64,000 nucleotides of DNA from Vanilla planifolia (GCA_023846275.1 JAIUJO010000089.1:759001-823000), one strand, 5' to 3'; shown: positions 51,350 through 64,000, numbered from the stretch's first letter. Made by a program: numbers and translations. The notes: generated by a model not told the origin, from the sequence alone.

Positions 51350-52144
51350 ATTTACACAAAGCCAAAGCCCCATCACTAGTCATGTTTTATAGATTGTACC
51401 AAATGATTTTGTTGATTGTTTGGTTGAATCATAACAACTAAAAAAATAACAAACTCAACCATAAATCAACCAAAATCACTCAAGATCCATTTCCAAAACA
51501 CCCAAATAACGAATATATGGGTTATGAAGATGAACTCAATTAGGAACTTACCTTAAGATGTGATTCCAGTAAAGTGAGGTCAAAAATTTTGTTTCTTCAT
51601 TTTTCTTTTTTTCTTTTTCTCTATGTTTTCTTCGCATATCTACATGATCTCAAGCCAAATCTCCTTTAACACTCTCCCTAAGCTTTTTCTCTTCATGCTT
51701 CATTTATGCACTACTGAACTTTGCCAAAATGCTCGAGACAAATGAGCGCATCCTATTATTTAATAAGAGGATTATTTTATTATTTAATCTAAATTTCTTG
51801 TTTTTTTATTATTTTTTAATTTTAAATATTCATACAAATTTTATATTTTTTGAAAATATAAACCGCATACATACTAATTTCTCAAATTGAAACCTTCATG
51901 ATAATATACTCAGATTTTGTATTCTATCATTACTATCTTGGCATGCTTTTTAAAAAGCATGTTCAATAATAAATTTTCATGTTTGAAATATGACATACAC
52001 AAACTAAATAATTTAGACTTATTTAGAAGGAATTTTTAAGTTAATAAAAACGACTATTACATATGCACTTTGTTATCATCAAAAAGAGACATGGTATAAG
52101 CTTTGGTCATAACTCTTAATTAGTTGTAGAGAAGAAAAGAAAAT
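51350..52144. repeat. Right direct repeat flanking the gypsy remnant (LTR-like)
   Basis: Partner of 46391-47183. Shared blocks include CCATCACTAG.TATGTTTTAT, CTCCTTTAACACTCTCCCTA and ATAAACCGCATACATACTAA. Its internal indels differ from the left copy. Confidence 0.75.
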
Positions 52145-52955
52145 AAATTAAAGAATCACTATGGGAAAAATCTAATTAAAAGAAACAAGGTGAGTCTTCC
52201 CTATGATTTACAACTGATTTTGAAGATATCTAGTTAAGATCTAAGCTCAAAGTATAAGTGTTTTCATGCAAGCTATATATGTTTCCTTTTTTCTTGTGAT
52301 GGAGTCATGTATGAAAGATTTGTAAAGTGAACGAAGCCTTATGTGCATGAAATCAAAACTGTAGAAGGGAATTTGATGATTTAAAGAAAATACATGAAAT
52401 AAACAAAGTCTTCATTATATATTCAATGGGACCATCAAATAAACCAATAAAAGATTGAATGATCTAATGAAAAATATCAAACAATCTAATAATTTTTTAA
52501 CATTTGTGTTGTCAGTCTTTATCGAATGCTTAATAGACAATCCAATAATCTTTCAATGAGCATTTAATGATCTTACATGTGGATTGAATAGTATGACTTG
52601 GACATATGAGGAATTAACACAAGCCAAATAGAGAAGTTGGAAAAATCTATCATCCATTACACATACATTGAACAATTAAATGAATTAAATCAAATGATCT
52701 AATAGGTTGTAGATGATCCAATCGAACAAGTAGACTTTAATATGATTAATCTATTAGGATTCAAATTATGGAATGGAATCTCCCTAAGAGATCAAAACCC
52801 TTGTGATGTATTATTGACATCTCAAAGTATAATATAGAGCACTTAATTTCTTTTTACATTAAAGAAATAGATCTAAAAAATATTATCTGATTTGAGGTAT
52901 TATAGAATTTTGATAGGTCTTGACTAACATCAGCAATTATAACCTCTTTGATTTC
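52145..52955. other. Intergenic DNA, repeat-like, no gene
   Basis: Short words such as ATCTAAT, CCAATCA and CAATGATC recur between 52400 and 52760. They may reflect an old low-complexity transposon part. No coding signal is seen. Confidence 0.35.
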
Positions 52956-54216
52956 TTCATCTTTTCCTATTTATAGAGCCAAAATTTGAGCTCTAAATCC
53001 ACTCCTCCCAACTACTCTAAAATGAACTAGTCGTTTGGTAACGGACACATAGCAGTTATTGTTCGATTTGGATCCTGAAATGGACGTTTCAGAATGAATT
53101 TCAATTTTACCATTCGAGATCAATCGTGGCCGTTGGATTTAGGCTGCCTTGTTCTGGGCCATTGGATCGAGAGTAGGTTTCTCCAACATGTATTAGGATA
53201 TGTTGTCAGAAAACTATTCGTATTGAAACGTTTGCTGCAGTAGTTTCTAATATCTCGTAAATCTGCTCAAGTTTGATTCCCTTGCCTGTCATTGTGTTGT
53301 TTAATTGCATCATTTTACCATGATTAACATAAGCCGTCGGATCGTACCTACCCTTCCGTTTTCTTTGAAGATCGGATGGGAATTTTGTCCGATATCGTAG
53401 AAAATACGTTGCTATTACGCTCTATAAGGATTCTGGCTCGCTTATCTCCCCAGCCGCTTGGGGTTGGCTACCCCCTACCTCGACCAAGGTTTAATTACTT
53501 GGTCCTGTTTGACTTGAAGTCGTATTGTTCCATTCAGTTTCACTTCGGGTTGATTACGCGCTGTTCTGTTCAGCTTTCCCTTTGGCCTTAGTCCTTTGCC
53601 TTCCAACTTCGCTCGCCCGTTCGGGTCCATCGAACAATTTTTGTTTTTATTTTTTTAATCCCTTAAGCCTAGACGGGCCAGCGGTCGGGTCGGGTCAACT
53701 CGCCCAATGCTATAGTGAAAAATCCCGAAACTAAAGTTGTTTTATAGTGTTTTGTGAGATTTTTTGTGCAAAAGTTTTGAATATAATATGATAGTGTTAA
53801 AAGTGTCCTAAATGACTATGAAAATAAATTCTTGAAAAATAATTCTTAAATAATTTTAAAAAATCAAATACCAATGTCTATACTTTTCATCAATAATGCT
53901 TGGCCAAAAAATCAAAATTCAATAATTATTAAACTTATAACATTTTCAAATATTAATACTACTAGTGTGCCACATTATCTCAAAATTTGGACATATCAAA
54001 TTCAAGAAAAATAAAGAGAAATTCATACATAAAAATTTTAGTGCATGTCTTCAATTTCCTAGAAGCTTGCCATGACTCCAAGAGCCTTGAAGACCACTAT
54101 TTTAGATATTTAAAATTCATTGCTTTACTTAATTGAATATTAAAAATTTCACTTAAAGTAAGGTCATATGAGATATAAACATTTATGCTTGACCCATCAA
54201 ACACAAGGGTGTAACA
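52956..54216 (+). repeat. Repeat R copy 2
   Basis: Begins with a TATA-like TATTTATAGAGC and GAGCTCTAAATCCACTC. It has two GGCC.TTGGATC words (TGGCCGTTGGAT and GGGCCATTGGATC), then the GC-richer core (GGGGTTGGCTACCCCCTACC, CCTCGACCAAGG, GCCAGCGGTCGGGTCGGGTC), and ends ACACAAGGGTGTAACA. It aligns with copy 3 in the same orientation over about 1.26 kb. The TATA-like start and the CA end suggest an LTR, but no matching second LTR with an internal coding region was found. Confidence 0.82.
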
Positions 54217-55319
54217 GAATATAGTATAATTTTCATTTTGTTGAAGTTAGTTTATTTATGTGGAGTGAATGAACAATTTTGTCGATTTAGAAAATCATAG
54301 ACATAAAATGATTTTCATGGCAAATTGTCCAAATTAAAACTTCAAAATATGAGATTTTATTATGAAAGTAAGTTTTAATCGTTGCAATATAGAATTAAAA
54401 AGTATTGTTTTCTATTATGTGAGAATTTAAGTAAACTAAAATTAGTTAATATTTGCTATTATCTAATCATTTATGTTATAGTAATCTATTATATATGAGT
54501 CATTTGTAAGTATTCTTTTCTATTCTTATATTTATTCCAAAGTTCTAAAACTCGAAAATAAAATCAAAGGATTTAAGTAAAATTTATTGTTATTGTGTGC
54601 TCCCATATATTTGCTAAAAGATGTAGAATTAGTCACTTAATTACATTTGGATTTCCCTCATGCAAATCTTAGATGTCCCTATAGACTAAGAAATTGAAGT
54701 TCTTTGTGCTTAAAGTAAACCCACAAGAGGGTGAATTGTGGTAAATAAAGTTTTGAGATTTTCTTTCAATTTTTGGTTTAAATTAAAACTTAAATCTTTT
54801 AAGCAAGGATGAGAAAGAGAAGTAAAATAGTACACAAAATATTTTAAAGGTGATCCGACTCAAAATTAAGCTTACATCCACCCCCAACAGGTGTTGGGAA
54901 AAGCCATTAAAATTTCCCAAATTACAAACGAGGATTTTCATACGGCTCACCTCAAACATACTTGGGATATTACCTACGGCTAATCCCGAACCTACTTGAG
55001 TTTTTTTCGACCTCAACACAAACTCGAGGCTTTTGCGCAATTGTCGGGATGCCCTCACACAAAAGAAACAAATACAAAAATTGGCAACAAATTATAAACT
55101 TAAAACAATTTAAAGAAGCATGAAGCACACTCAATACAATAAAATTTCAAAGAAAAATCGAAAGGAGGGAGGAATAGAAATTGAAAATTTTTGAAGCAAA
55201 AACCTCCAATTTCGATTCCTTACAACTTTAACTTTGTGAATTTGGAAGTACCATATGCACTTGAAATTGGTAGAAGTTGTGATTTAAAAGCTTTGAGAGT
55301 ATAGCAATTGTACCACAAG
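54217..55319. other. Spacer between repeat R copies 2 and 3, transposon-like
   Basis: Around 54718-54740 is ACCCACAAGAGGGTGAATTG, a purine-rich motif like those seen beside LTRs in plant retroelements. It is followed by TTAAAGGTGATCCGACTC and GGTGTTGGGAAAAGCC. The minus-strand frame 54783-55058 covers this region without family resemblance. Probably the internal part or neighbour of the repeat R element. Confidence 0.4.
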
Positions 55320-56595
55320 GAGTTCTTCATTCTTCTCTATTTATAGAGCATAATTTAAGCTCTAAATCCACTCTAATGGCTCTAAAATGAATAGGCCATT
55401 TGGGTAACGAACACAAAGCAGTCACCACTCAATTTGGAGCCTAACATGGACGTTTTTGATTGCATCCAGATTTTACTGTTAGAGATCAATCATGGCCGTT
55501 GGATCTAGGTAGCCTTCATCTGGGCCATTGGATCAAGCATAGGTTGTCCTGTATGTGTTAGTATATGTGTCCAGAAATTAATTGAATTAAAACGTTTACC
55601 ACATTTCTTATGCCTTTTGACACACACATATCTACTCAAGTCCGATTCTCCTATACTTCCAATATTTTACATTGATTAATCTCAGTTGTCGAATCGTGCT
55701 TGCCTGGTCAACATCATTAACAATCGGATTGAGACATTCATCCCACATTGCCCAACTAATTTTACCATTGTGCTCTATAAGGAATTCGGTTCGTATGGCT
55801 CTTGAGCCATTTGGGGTTGGCTCTCCTCTTCCTCGCTCAAGACACTTGGTTCTGGTTGACTTGATCTGACATTGTTCCATTCAGCTTTCCCTGTGGATTG
55901 ATTTCACCCTCTTTCGTTCAGTGTTCCCGATGGCCTTCTCCCTTCGCCTTAGGGCTACGCTTGCCCGTTTTAGGTCAATCTAACAATTTTTATTTTATTA
56001 TATTTTTTAAAAATATTACTAAACACCTAGACGGGCCAGTGGTCGGGTCAGGTCGATCCGCCTAATGCTAGAGTGAAAAATCATGAAACTAACGTTATTT
56101 TATAGTGTTTTGTAAGAATTGTTGTGCGAAAATTTTTAATATAAGTGTACCAAAATAGTTTTATATTATGATAGTGTTAGAAGTTTCCAAAATGACTATG
56201 AAAAGAAATTCATGAAAAACATTCCTAAATAATTTTAAAAAATCAAATACCAATGTCTATAATTTTTATCAATAATGCTTGGCCCAAAAATAAAAATTCA
56301 ACAATTATTAAATTTTTAACATTTTCAAACATTAATACTGCTAGTGTGCCACATCATCTCAAAATTTGGACATATCAAATTCAAGAAAAATAAAGAGAAT
56401 TTCAAGTATAAAAATTTTAGTGCATGTCTTCAATTTCCATGAAGCTTGCCATGACTCCAAGAGCCTTGAAGACCATTATTCTAGACATTTAAAGTTCATG
56501 GCTTGACTTAATTGAATATTAATAATTTCACTTAAAACAAGCACATATGAGATATAAACATTTATGCTTGACTCATAAAACACAAGGGTGTAACA
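55320..56595 (+). repeat. Repeat R copy 3, joined to arm B
   Basis: Same order of blocks as copy 2: CTATTTATAGAGC, TGGCCGTTGGATC, GGGCCATTGGATC, GGGGTTGGCTC, GACGGGCCAGTGGTCGGGTC, and the end CACAAGGGTGTAACA. Its last 565 bases (56030-56595) pair inverted with 28202-28765, and the pairing runs on without a break into arm B. Confidence 0.82.
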
Positions 56596-57567
56596 TCAAT
56601 ACTAGAGAACATTAATGCTCAAAAGGTATTCTGCTTAGTAGAAAAATCGTCATTATATGAGATATTATTTATTGTAGCATAAAAATTACACTCAAATACG
56701 GCTAAAGTGTAGTGTAACTTTTCATTCTATCAATAAGAGAACAATGGAAAAAGAGCAATGATGTATGGACCATCCCTATCATAGAAAAGTATGGTTGATG
56801 AAATAGGCCATGATGTCACAATTCATCTTGATTCAAATATTATTAAAATGATTTTTTACATATTTATTATCCTAGATATTAATTTATTAAAAATTTACTC
56901 AAAAATAATAAAAAAAAATCCTAATATCATATTAAAAAGTAATATTAAGTTAAAGGTAAAATTTGTCTAGACAAATGACAAAATTTTAAATATTATCTCT
57001 ATTTTTCTCAATCTCTAATTATTAAAAAATATATATATTTATCTAATTTTTTTGTATTTATATAAAACTCTTTTTTAATATTCTTTTTTTCAAAGCTTTA
57101 TTTTGTAATCTCTCATTTTCAAATTTAAGCTAAAAAAATTAATGCAATCATTTTTTTTCGTTAGTTGGGTTTTTAAATGTTATTTTTGCTTGTTTTCTTC
57201 TTTTTTCTTGAATAATATTTATTTTTAAGAAAATACATATAGCTGCTTCGTTCGTCGTATAATTATTAACAGGGCATCTATGGGTCATTTCGGAATCTCT
57301 GGCATGCTCGTTTCAATAAATGACAAATCTCGAAGCCCGCCCCTTCGCTCGTGTACAGAAGGGAAGAGAAAGAGTATCGTCGTTCTCAAGACCAAACAAT
57401 TCCTCGGAAAGATAAAGAAAAGGTTTTTTTCTTTTTCTTTGGTTTGTAAATTGTTTGTACGATGCTTTCTGTCTTATGTTCCTCATCCAACCGCTGCACC
57501 TCATCAGGATTCCACTTCTGCTCTACCCCTACGTAGCTCCTTTTGATTTTTTTTTTTCTCATTGAAG

Positions 57568-60500
57568 ATGCACACGAGGAACCAGAACATACCCCTGCTG
57601 ATCGCTGGGTATAATGTTTCTCGAAGCCGCTTAAATGTAAGGTTTACTTCTCGGCACATTCTGTTTCCATTCGTTCTATGGCTAGTTTTCTCCTTGGCTT
57701 GGAATTCTTAGTTGTAGATTGATTTGCAGAAGGGTGAGAACTTGGACGTTTTTCAATAAAATAGGCGATAGAAGATTTGTGATAGGAATATGGTAGAAAG
57801 GCAAACTCCGCACGTTGTCGCTTACCTCTATCGAGTATGAATACAATATCTGGGGATAATGGAGGTGTTCCAAATATTACCAGCTCTAATTGAGATTATG
57901 ATGGTGTCAGGGTTGTGTTTAACTCAAGGGAGGATGTAGCGAAGGTACAATCTAAGACATCAAAGCTCAGAAGCAAAGCAGATGTCCAGGCAACTAGGCT
58001 TCCTAATCTTTATGTTACAATAACAATCTGTCTCTTTGTTTTTCTTGAGTAATTGTGTTTATTCTAATTTTTGTAGTTCTTTTTTGTGGGGAAGGATGAA
58101 TGATATGAGAGACTACATCAAGAGGCTAAACTCTATATTAGTTGGTACATTGATCTGGAAGATTGTTATCTTGCGATACAGGATGAGCTCAATAGTTTGT
58201 TGGAGTCAGAAAAGACCAAGCATTCTGAAATTGGTGAATGTTTTCAATTTTCATTTTAATGCGATGACGAATTTTTTTTACTGTTGAACTTTGGAAATTT
58301 TCATTTCTTTTCAGAATCCCAATTAAACTCAAAAATAGAAGACTTTACTTCACTGATTGAGGAAAACCAGACAATGAAGATGTCCTCAGAGAAGAATCTT
58401 AAGAGAGAGGAGTCCAAAAATTGGTACCTTCTAAAAATTAAATATAATTTCTTTATTGACTTATACATAACGACAATACTCATGAAACATATCAGGTTGC
58501 CATTAAAGCTCAGGAGAAAGAAGCTGAAGCAAAGGCTGTTTCTGAAAATTTACATTATGGTCTCATGGAAGAACTTGAGAAAGCTACACAAGAAATAAAT
58601 CATCTTAAAAGTCAGGTAAAGCAACATGCATTATTGAACTTAAAGAAATGATTCAAGGGGAAAACAAATGACTGCAAGTGTACAACAATACCTGTAACAG
58701 TATAACCTTCAGCTACAGGCTGATGCTATCAAGAATGGTTATACTATATCAAAGTTGTAGAAGGAGAAAAATGCATTGGTGGAGATTATTACTAGATTAA
58801 CGGATCAAGCTAGCTTGCTTAGGAATCAACTTGATAATATGATGGGGAGATTATCAATTTTAATTGAGTTTACTATCATATAAATGCACTCCACCAAATT
58901 CAAAAACAAAACCTCTTCTTCATGAAATTTTGCCTCAATTATTTTCGTTCTAACTCTGTGTTTTTGTTAAAAATTTTGTATGTTACCACTCTTAATTTAT
59001 ATACTTAGAAATAGAGTTTAGTGATTGTGCTATCATAGCTTAAATCAATCTGTCAATTGCTTAATTTGTCGTCTAACAAATGCCTTTTAATCAGTAGCCT
59101 TTTTCTAGTCTAGTAATTTGCCGTATAACATGTTTGAAATTTTTGTAGTAACAATGTTGTTGAAAGCTAGCTTGTTTTTGAAGAGTTGAGACATGTACAA
59201 GAGGAAGTTTAATTGTACATTTTTTCATTTTTTTCAAAAATTTACAATGATAAAAATAGCCTTATTTTAAAATACTATTTTTAAAAAGTGTGTGCATTTG
59301 TATTATAACTAACAAAAATCAGAATGAACTAAGGAATAGAAATTTTTAAGTGATTTGGACAATTATTGTTTATATTTACTCATAATCATAAAAGATCAAA
59401 CATACTCCATTGTAGTTTTTTGTAAAAGTAGGTTGAAAAAAATTCATAACAATCCATAGAAGAGTTATATACTATAGTTCATTATGCAATACAAAGGGGG
59501 TACAATAGATTAAAAGATCCCATACTTGAGCCAAAAGTAGTCATAATAGAAGAATGAATGCAATAAATATAGAATATATAATAGCAACTTTTATTTATAA
59601 TAGAGTGAAAACCTTAGCAAAAACTTAGCAGTTTGAATCAAAGATTGATATTACAAAAGATCTTCTCCAAAAACCCTAATGACAATGTGTTTTTTTTCTT
59701 GTAATACACTTGATGTTGGATGCAAATTCCATTATTTTTCATATTTTTTTTGTTTACATGTTATGTTTTTCCATTTCAAACAAACATTGACAACTTTTGA
59801 AGTTGTGAGTGACTTTACTTAAGAGCTTATTGTGATCTCTATAGTAGTCATAATGCCCTAGAAGTATTATGAGTTAGCAACAATAAAAGCAATGTGAGTG
59901 GTAAAAAGATTTAGATATTTCTCTAATAAGTTACCTTTTGGTATCATTGGTTTTTTTGTCATTGATTTTTTCTTAGATTTGCTCTTTTCCTCTTGCAAAT
60001 GGAACCATGATCCCTATAACTTGGGGCTTATACGTGCTTGTTCCTTTGATGTGAGTGCTTGGGCATAAAGCTAGTTGGGATGTTGATGAGCTACTTCTTT
60101 TCCTTGTTAGTTGCCCAATGTTAAATTGCAAAGAAACATGATGAGTTTTTATTGACAATTCTTAGCCATGCCACTTGTTAATGCTTCCAAAGCAGCACTT
60201 GTTCTAGAAACTTTGTTAATAAATTATGGTTGGTGAGTTTCAACAATTGTGACTCTAAGAATAGTGTTGTCATTATCATTAGAATCAATTATCAATGATC
60301 TGCTTATGAGGTTTTCTCGTCTTGAACCCTTGTCAACAGGCTTTTTTTCAGAATGATAACAACAAAAGTGGAAGTGTAATAATGGGGAGAAAATAAAGAA
60401 GGAGAAAGATAACGATAAGAAGGTTTTTACCACAAGGAGGTTGAATTCTCCAAGAAGATTTTCTTTAAAGTGTTTTGAATTTACGAAGTTCTTATTCTCA

Positions 60501-62299
60501 AAACTCTTTGAATTTCTCAAGTTCTTTCTATGAGTTTTGACGTCTCAGATTTTTTTTGAATTTTTTTGAATTATTTGATTATTATTTCTTTCTTTTTGTA
60601 TAGTGCTTGGGTTACAATTTTTAAATGTAAAATAAAAAAATGTGATTTTGATTGAAAATTAAAAGTTTCTCAAATTTTACAAATTTTGCACCTATTAACG
60701 TCTGTCTTTGCCAACGTGCATCCTGAGGTGCACAAATTTATGACGGAGCCAAGGGTCTATCAGTGCATGCAGGTAGCTTGTGCGTGTAGAACACGAATGC
60801 ATTTAACTGTTGATGAGGTGCATGTGCAGCATTGAAAAGAAATGAACTATTGAAAATAAATGGGATATTTTGTGAAATTAATAAGGTCAGCATTTGTTTA
60901 TATAGTTATCGTGTTGGGTACTAAAAAAGAAATGATATAAATAACAATATTAAAAAACAATAACGATCACTTATCTCTGTGTCTAGGTGATGAAAAAAAT
61001 AAATTATAAAAAAACTATTGTTAAAAAATTGAGTTGCGATAATTTATACAAGTGACTAAAAGGAGTATTGTTGAAAAGATAAAAGTAGGTAATACAATAA
61101 AAGGATAAGATTCAAAATCCATGTTATATAATAAAAAGTTTAAATTAGGCAATATTTATTTATGTTATTAATTAGCAAATTATTAAAAGAATAAACGTAA
61201 AAGTAATGTTATGGATAATTGAGTAAGAGAAATATTAACAAAAGAGAAATTGAATGTGAAACCATTCTTTGGTGTTTGAAATTTGATGACACTAAGTCTA
61301 GCAAATCTGTTCCATTAGAACCATTATTATAGCTATCAAGAGCATTTTCTAACTTACCCACCCGAGCTCTTTTATTGTTAGAAAATGAAGGTATTTAATT
61401 AATTTTGTAATGGATTTGAAAGCGAAAATAAGGTTGAGGGTGGTGGAGATTGATTTTAGCCAAGATTAGCTGAAATCTTGAGTTGAACCAAACCAATAAT
61501 TTGGCTGAGTGTTGGACTGAAATTAGTTTTAAAATATTTGAAATTCTAGTTTTGGTCCCAAACCAATAAACATGCATGTGTATCACCCAATTTCTTCTTT
61601 TCCACACGCCATGTATGTGTCTCCATTTGCAAGGATACGTTTCTCCACGCCAATGTGTTTGTTAATATTTTTGTATTTTCATAAAAGCTGCATCATTGGG
61701 AAGCAAAACACTTAAAATTTGACAAGTGATCTGGCATTTGAACCCTAGACAGTTGCCTTAAAGAAAAAGTTCTTTTTTCTTTGCAGCTTTTTCCTTAAAA
61801 ATCTTAGAGCCTTTGGTAGCCATTCCATTGGAAAGTTGTACAAGAAACATGTCCAAAATGTATATTAATAGAGAATATTTATACCACACATATTATACTT
61901 TTAGTGAGCTTTAATGTTTTGCAGGAATAAAAAGGAAGCATTCGAGTTTTTTGTAGAGTGTGACCTTTTTTGTTAGACATTGATGCCAGGGGAGTAGATG
62001 ATCCAGTTATTTCATATCCATCAAGCATTGAGTCTGTTGGGAGAGGCATTGATTTGATGTACAGTGGTAAGGAATTTTTTTCTAATTTATTACATGCAAG
62101 ACTGTTTTATAATGTCTTATGGAAACTATAATCTGTAAGGATGAGCCTTCTATAGCTGATGCTTTTTGTTTTGCTTTATTTATAAACACCTCAAAAGTAG
62201 TGTTTCACTTTTGACAAAGTTTTTTCTCACAAGTCATCTCAGGAGGATGTGTTTTTAGAAATCTCGCAGCTAGTGCAAAGTGCACTTGATGGATATAAG
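57568..62299 (+). pseudogene. KIN-14: KIN-14 (ATK1/ATK5-type) kinesin pseudogene, arm B copy
   Basis: Second copy of the kinesin in arm A. Exon 1 is 57568-57636 (MHTRNQN, donor GTAAGG). Exon 2 starts at 57730 after an intact CAG acceptor but soon hits stops. Coiled-coil exons follow. 58315-58423 keeps its CAG acceptor and has lost one base near its end. 58496-58615 is a fully open 40-codon exon (ELEKATQEINHLKSQ) with intact splice sites. About 58620-58845 contains LQLQADAIKNGYTISKL, a stop, then KEKNALVEI. Motor exon 61925-62066 starts GAATAA (a private stop where arm A has GAACTA) and carries the TGA shared with arm A after FCRV. Motor exon 62190-62299 reads FTFDKVFS to [14 protein letters not shown], but its acceptor is AC. 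The donor after 62299 is a normal GT. No P-loop exon follows before the window end. Confidence 0.88.
60224..60520 (-). other. Unidentified open frame inside the KIN-14 copy (arm B)
   Basis: A 98-codon frame, longer than its partner at 24198-24431 because the partner's stop is missing here. It starts MRNSKSFENKNFVNSKHF and shares LLGEFNLLVVKT and the hydrophobic Phe/Ser stretch. It lies opposite to the kinesin strand, in the intron insert between coiled-coil and motor exons. Function unknown. Confidence 0.3.
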
Positions 62300-62329
62300 G
62301 TTGTATATTCCAGGCATTAAATCCATTAT

Positions 62330-64000
62330 GTAATATATTTTATTTCAGTTTTCTTTTGTGAATTTTATCATATCCATGTTTTAAATTTTTTCATCATTTA
62401 CTAGTAACTAATTTAAATTTAGATATTTTGTTATGTGCTTCTTATGGGTACGCAATCTAAATAAGGTTTTTATTAAACCTTATGTTCATGGATGCATAAA
62501 TATTAATAGATGGTACATATATTATCCCAAAATATGTTGCAAGAGGTATTTGTTTAAATATTTTTATTTTAGTTATTTTTATAGCATGCAAGAGAAAAAC
62601 CATGATCACTTATTTAATCCTATTTTAGTAAGTGTTATGATAGCTATTTACCATTTATGTTGTATGAATATGTAAAGTTATCTTGTTAGATTACAATTTT
62701 CTGGATCATTATATGCTTGATGATTAACATGAGGCATGTCTTTTTAAAATTGGACTAGCCTTCCATGACAAACCTTTTGATGAGAACAAGGTTAAAAGGT
62801 GTAAGATTTCTAAAAATCAAGTGTTAGAGAAATAGCTCTCAAGGTGTTGGGTCACACAGATGACTCTCAATGTCCAAATTGATTAGGATTCATCAAGCAT
62901 GATTTGTATTATCATTGTTAAAGTTGAATAGGATAAAACTTAGTTTAGAGAAGGACAAAATATTAACGAAATTTTCAAATTTATCATGTGCAAAGGGTCT
63001 TATTCTTTAGTTATAATTAACTTGCCACTCCATTATGGTTTAGTTTATGTACCATTTGGGTGCAGTGAGCAATTTTGCTAAATATAATTTTTTCACTTTT
63101 ACGAAATTTTTCTTTGCTTATCCCTCTCTGTGCTTACCTAAGTCTTATATTTGAACTTGAAGGGGCTTCCTTTTTGTAATAACTCTAAATTACCTTCTTG
63201 TGATTCTTTAGCTAAAGGGAAGTAAATCATTTCTTCTTGGAATTTGTAATTAGTTTCAACACTTTTCTAACATGGCATGTTGGAATTACTAAGTAGATAG
63301 AAGATGAGAACTATAGTTCAAAAAGTTGTGCTTGTTGATGATCTTGTTTTTAATGTTTCAACGATGTAAGTGATCACTAATTCTATCCCTCCACCTCTTA
63401 AGAATGATCCTCCTTTTGAGCCATTCTTTCACATCTTTTAGTAACATTTGGAAATATTTTTCTGAAGTCATTTCTATCCATTTGAAATTCTTGTTCCACT
63501 AAAGTCTACGATTCTAGCTCAAGTTTCAGTTGTCTTAAATGAGCTTGTTCATTTTCTTATGGTGAACTATCCTTTTTCAACTCACTCATCTCCCTTTATT
63601 TCTCTGCTAGTTAATTAATTTTTGCAAGTGGGATACCTTTTGTTTGTGCCACTTCTTAATTTCCTTTTTACCTTTGTTATCTTTGGATGTGTTCATTTAG
63701 CAAAGAGTGTGGCATGGTGTATGATGTGTCTTAGCTATTCTTCTTACATTGGCACTGTAATTACCCATCTTTTAATGGTGATTTTTTTATTTTCCCTTCT
63801 AAATTTCAAATTCCTACTTTCTATTATGACAAATCAGACCCATAAATTTTTCTATGTGAATTTAAGACACGTCTTTTTTTCTTGCTTTTTGGTGCAATTA
63901 AGTGAACCATTTTCCCCGTCTTGCTTCATGGATGCAACATCGAAGGGGTTTTAGAAGGTCTCTCGTTATTCCCAATTTCAAGTTTTTTAAAAGGATCTTT
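62330..64000. other. Degenerate coding-like DNA downstream of the KIN-14 copy (arm B)
   Basis: Reverse complement of 20739-22400. It occupies the position of the missing kinesin P-loop and C-terminal motor exons. The 110-codon plus-strand frame at 63622-63954 is antisense to the charged, coil-like peptides seen in arm A and is probably a shadow. No family is recognised. Confidence 0.3.

Larger units (their letters stand above)
56030..64000. repeat. Arm B of the large inverted repeat
   Basis: Reverse complement of 20739-28765 along its whole length, including both KIN-14 motor exons, the intron insert and the downstream transposon-like part. It is still matching at the last base of the window, so the outer breakpoint is not visible. 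Confidence 0.92.

Noticed and set aside
57280-57546. An 88-codon frame (+) just before the KIN-14 copy
   Set aside because: It lies in the 5' untranslated or promoter part of the kinesin, upstream of the MHTRNQN start, and is not conserved as protein with arm A.
63622-63954. A 110-codon membrane-protein-like frame (+) near the window end
   Set aside because: Its hydrophobicity comes from being antisense to a lysine- and glutamate-rich relic. In arm A the matching frame is broken.
1-64000. A new multi-gene defence or metabolic system
   Set aside because: All recognisable genes are unrelated pseudogenes or transposon remnants. No functional cluster could be supported.

Overview
The window looks like nuclear DNA of a flowering plant. 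It is very AT-rich and full of decayed repeats, and the only recognisable genes are plant-type: a minus-end kinesin of the KIN-14/ATK type, the ribosome-biogenesis factor SDA1, and a DUF4220-DUF594 membrane protein. DUF4220-DUF594 families are large in monocots, so a monocot is possible but unproven. I found no intact protein-coding gene. Every recognisable gene is a pseudogene whose exons are split by introns and broken by stops, frameshifts or lost splice sites. That is why only short open frames are visible.

Layout. 1-20.7 kb: decayed intergenic DNA with a retrotransposon primer-binding site near 2.29 kb, a faint pair of direct repeats (2.8-3.25 and 7.95-8.46 kb), a T-rich to A-rich strand switch at 13.5 kb and a 93-bp minisatellite at 16.05-16.54 kb. 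20.7-28.8 kb: arm A of a large inverted repeat, carrying a KIN-14 pseudogene on the minus strand. 28.2-29.6 kb: a fold-back copy of a GC-richer repeat ('repeat R') where the inverted duplication joins. 31.5-33.2 kb: the DUF4220-DUF594 pseudogene (+). 33.3-45.3 kb: an SDA1 pseudogene (-) whose exons are spread over 12 kb, with two unidentified exon-like frames inside. 46.4-52.1 kb: a ruined Ty3/gypsy element between diverged direct repeats, with a 350-400 bp tandem array in its 3' half. 53.0-56.6 kb: two further copies of repeat R. 56.0-64.0 kb: arm B, with the second KIN-14 copy on the plus strand; the arm runs off the window end.

How it fits together. The two KIN-14 copies share one nonsense codon in the motor exon, and both stop after the exon that precedes the P-loop, so the gene was dead and truncated before the inverted duplication. 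Later damage is private to each arm. The duplication breakpoint lies inside repeat R, which suggests recombination or template switching between copies of that repeat. There is no operon-like organisation and no sign of a working multi-gene system. The main novelty is structural: a large old inverted duplication flanking a graveyard of essential-gene pseudogenes.
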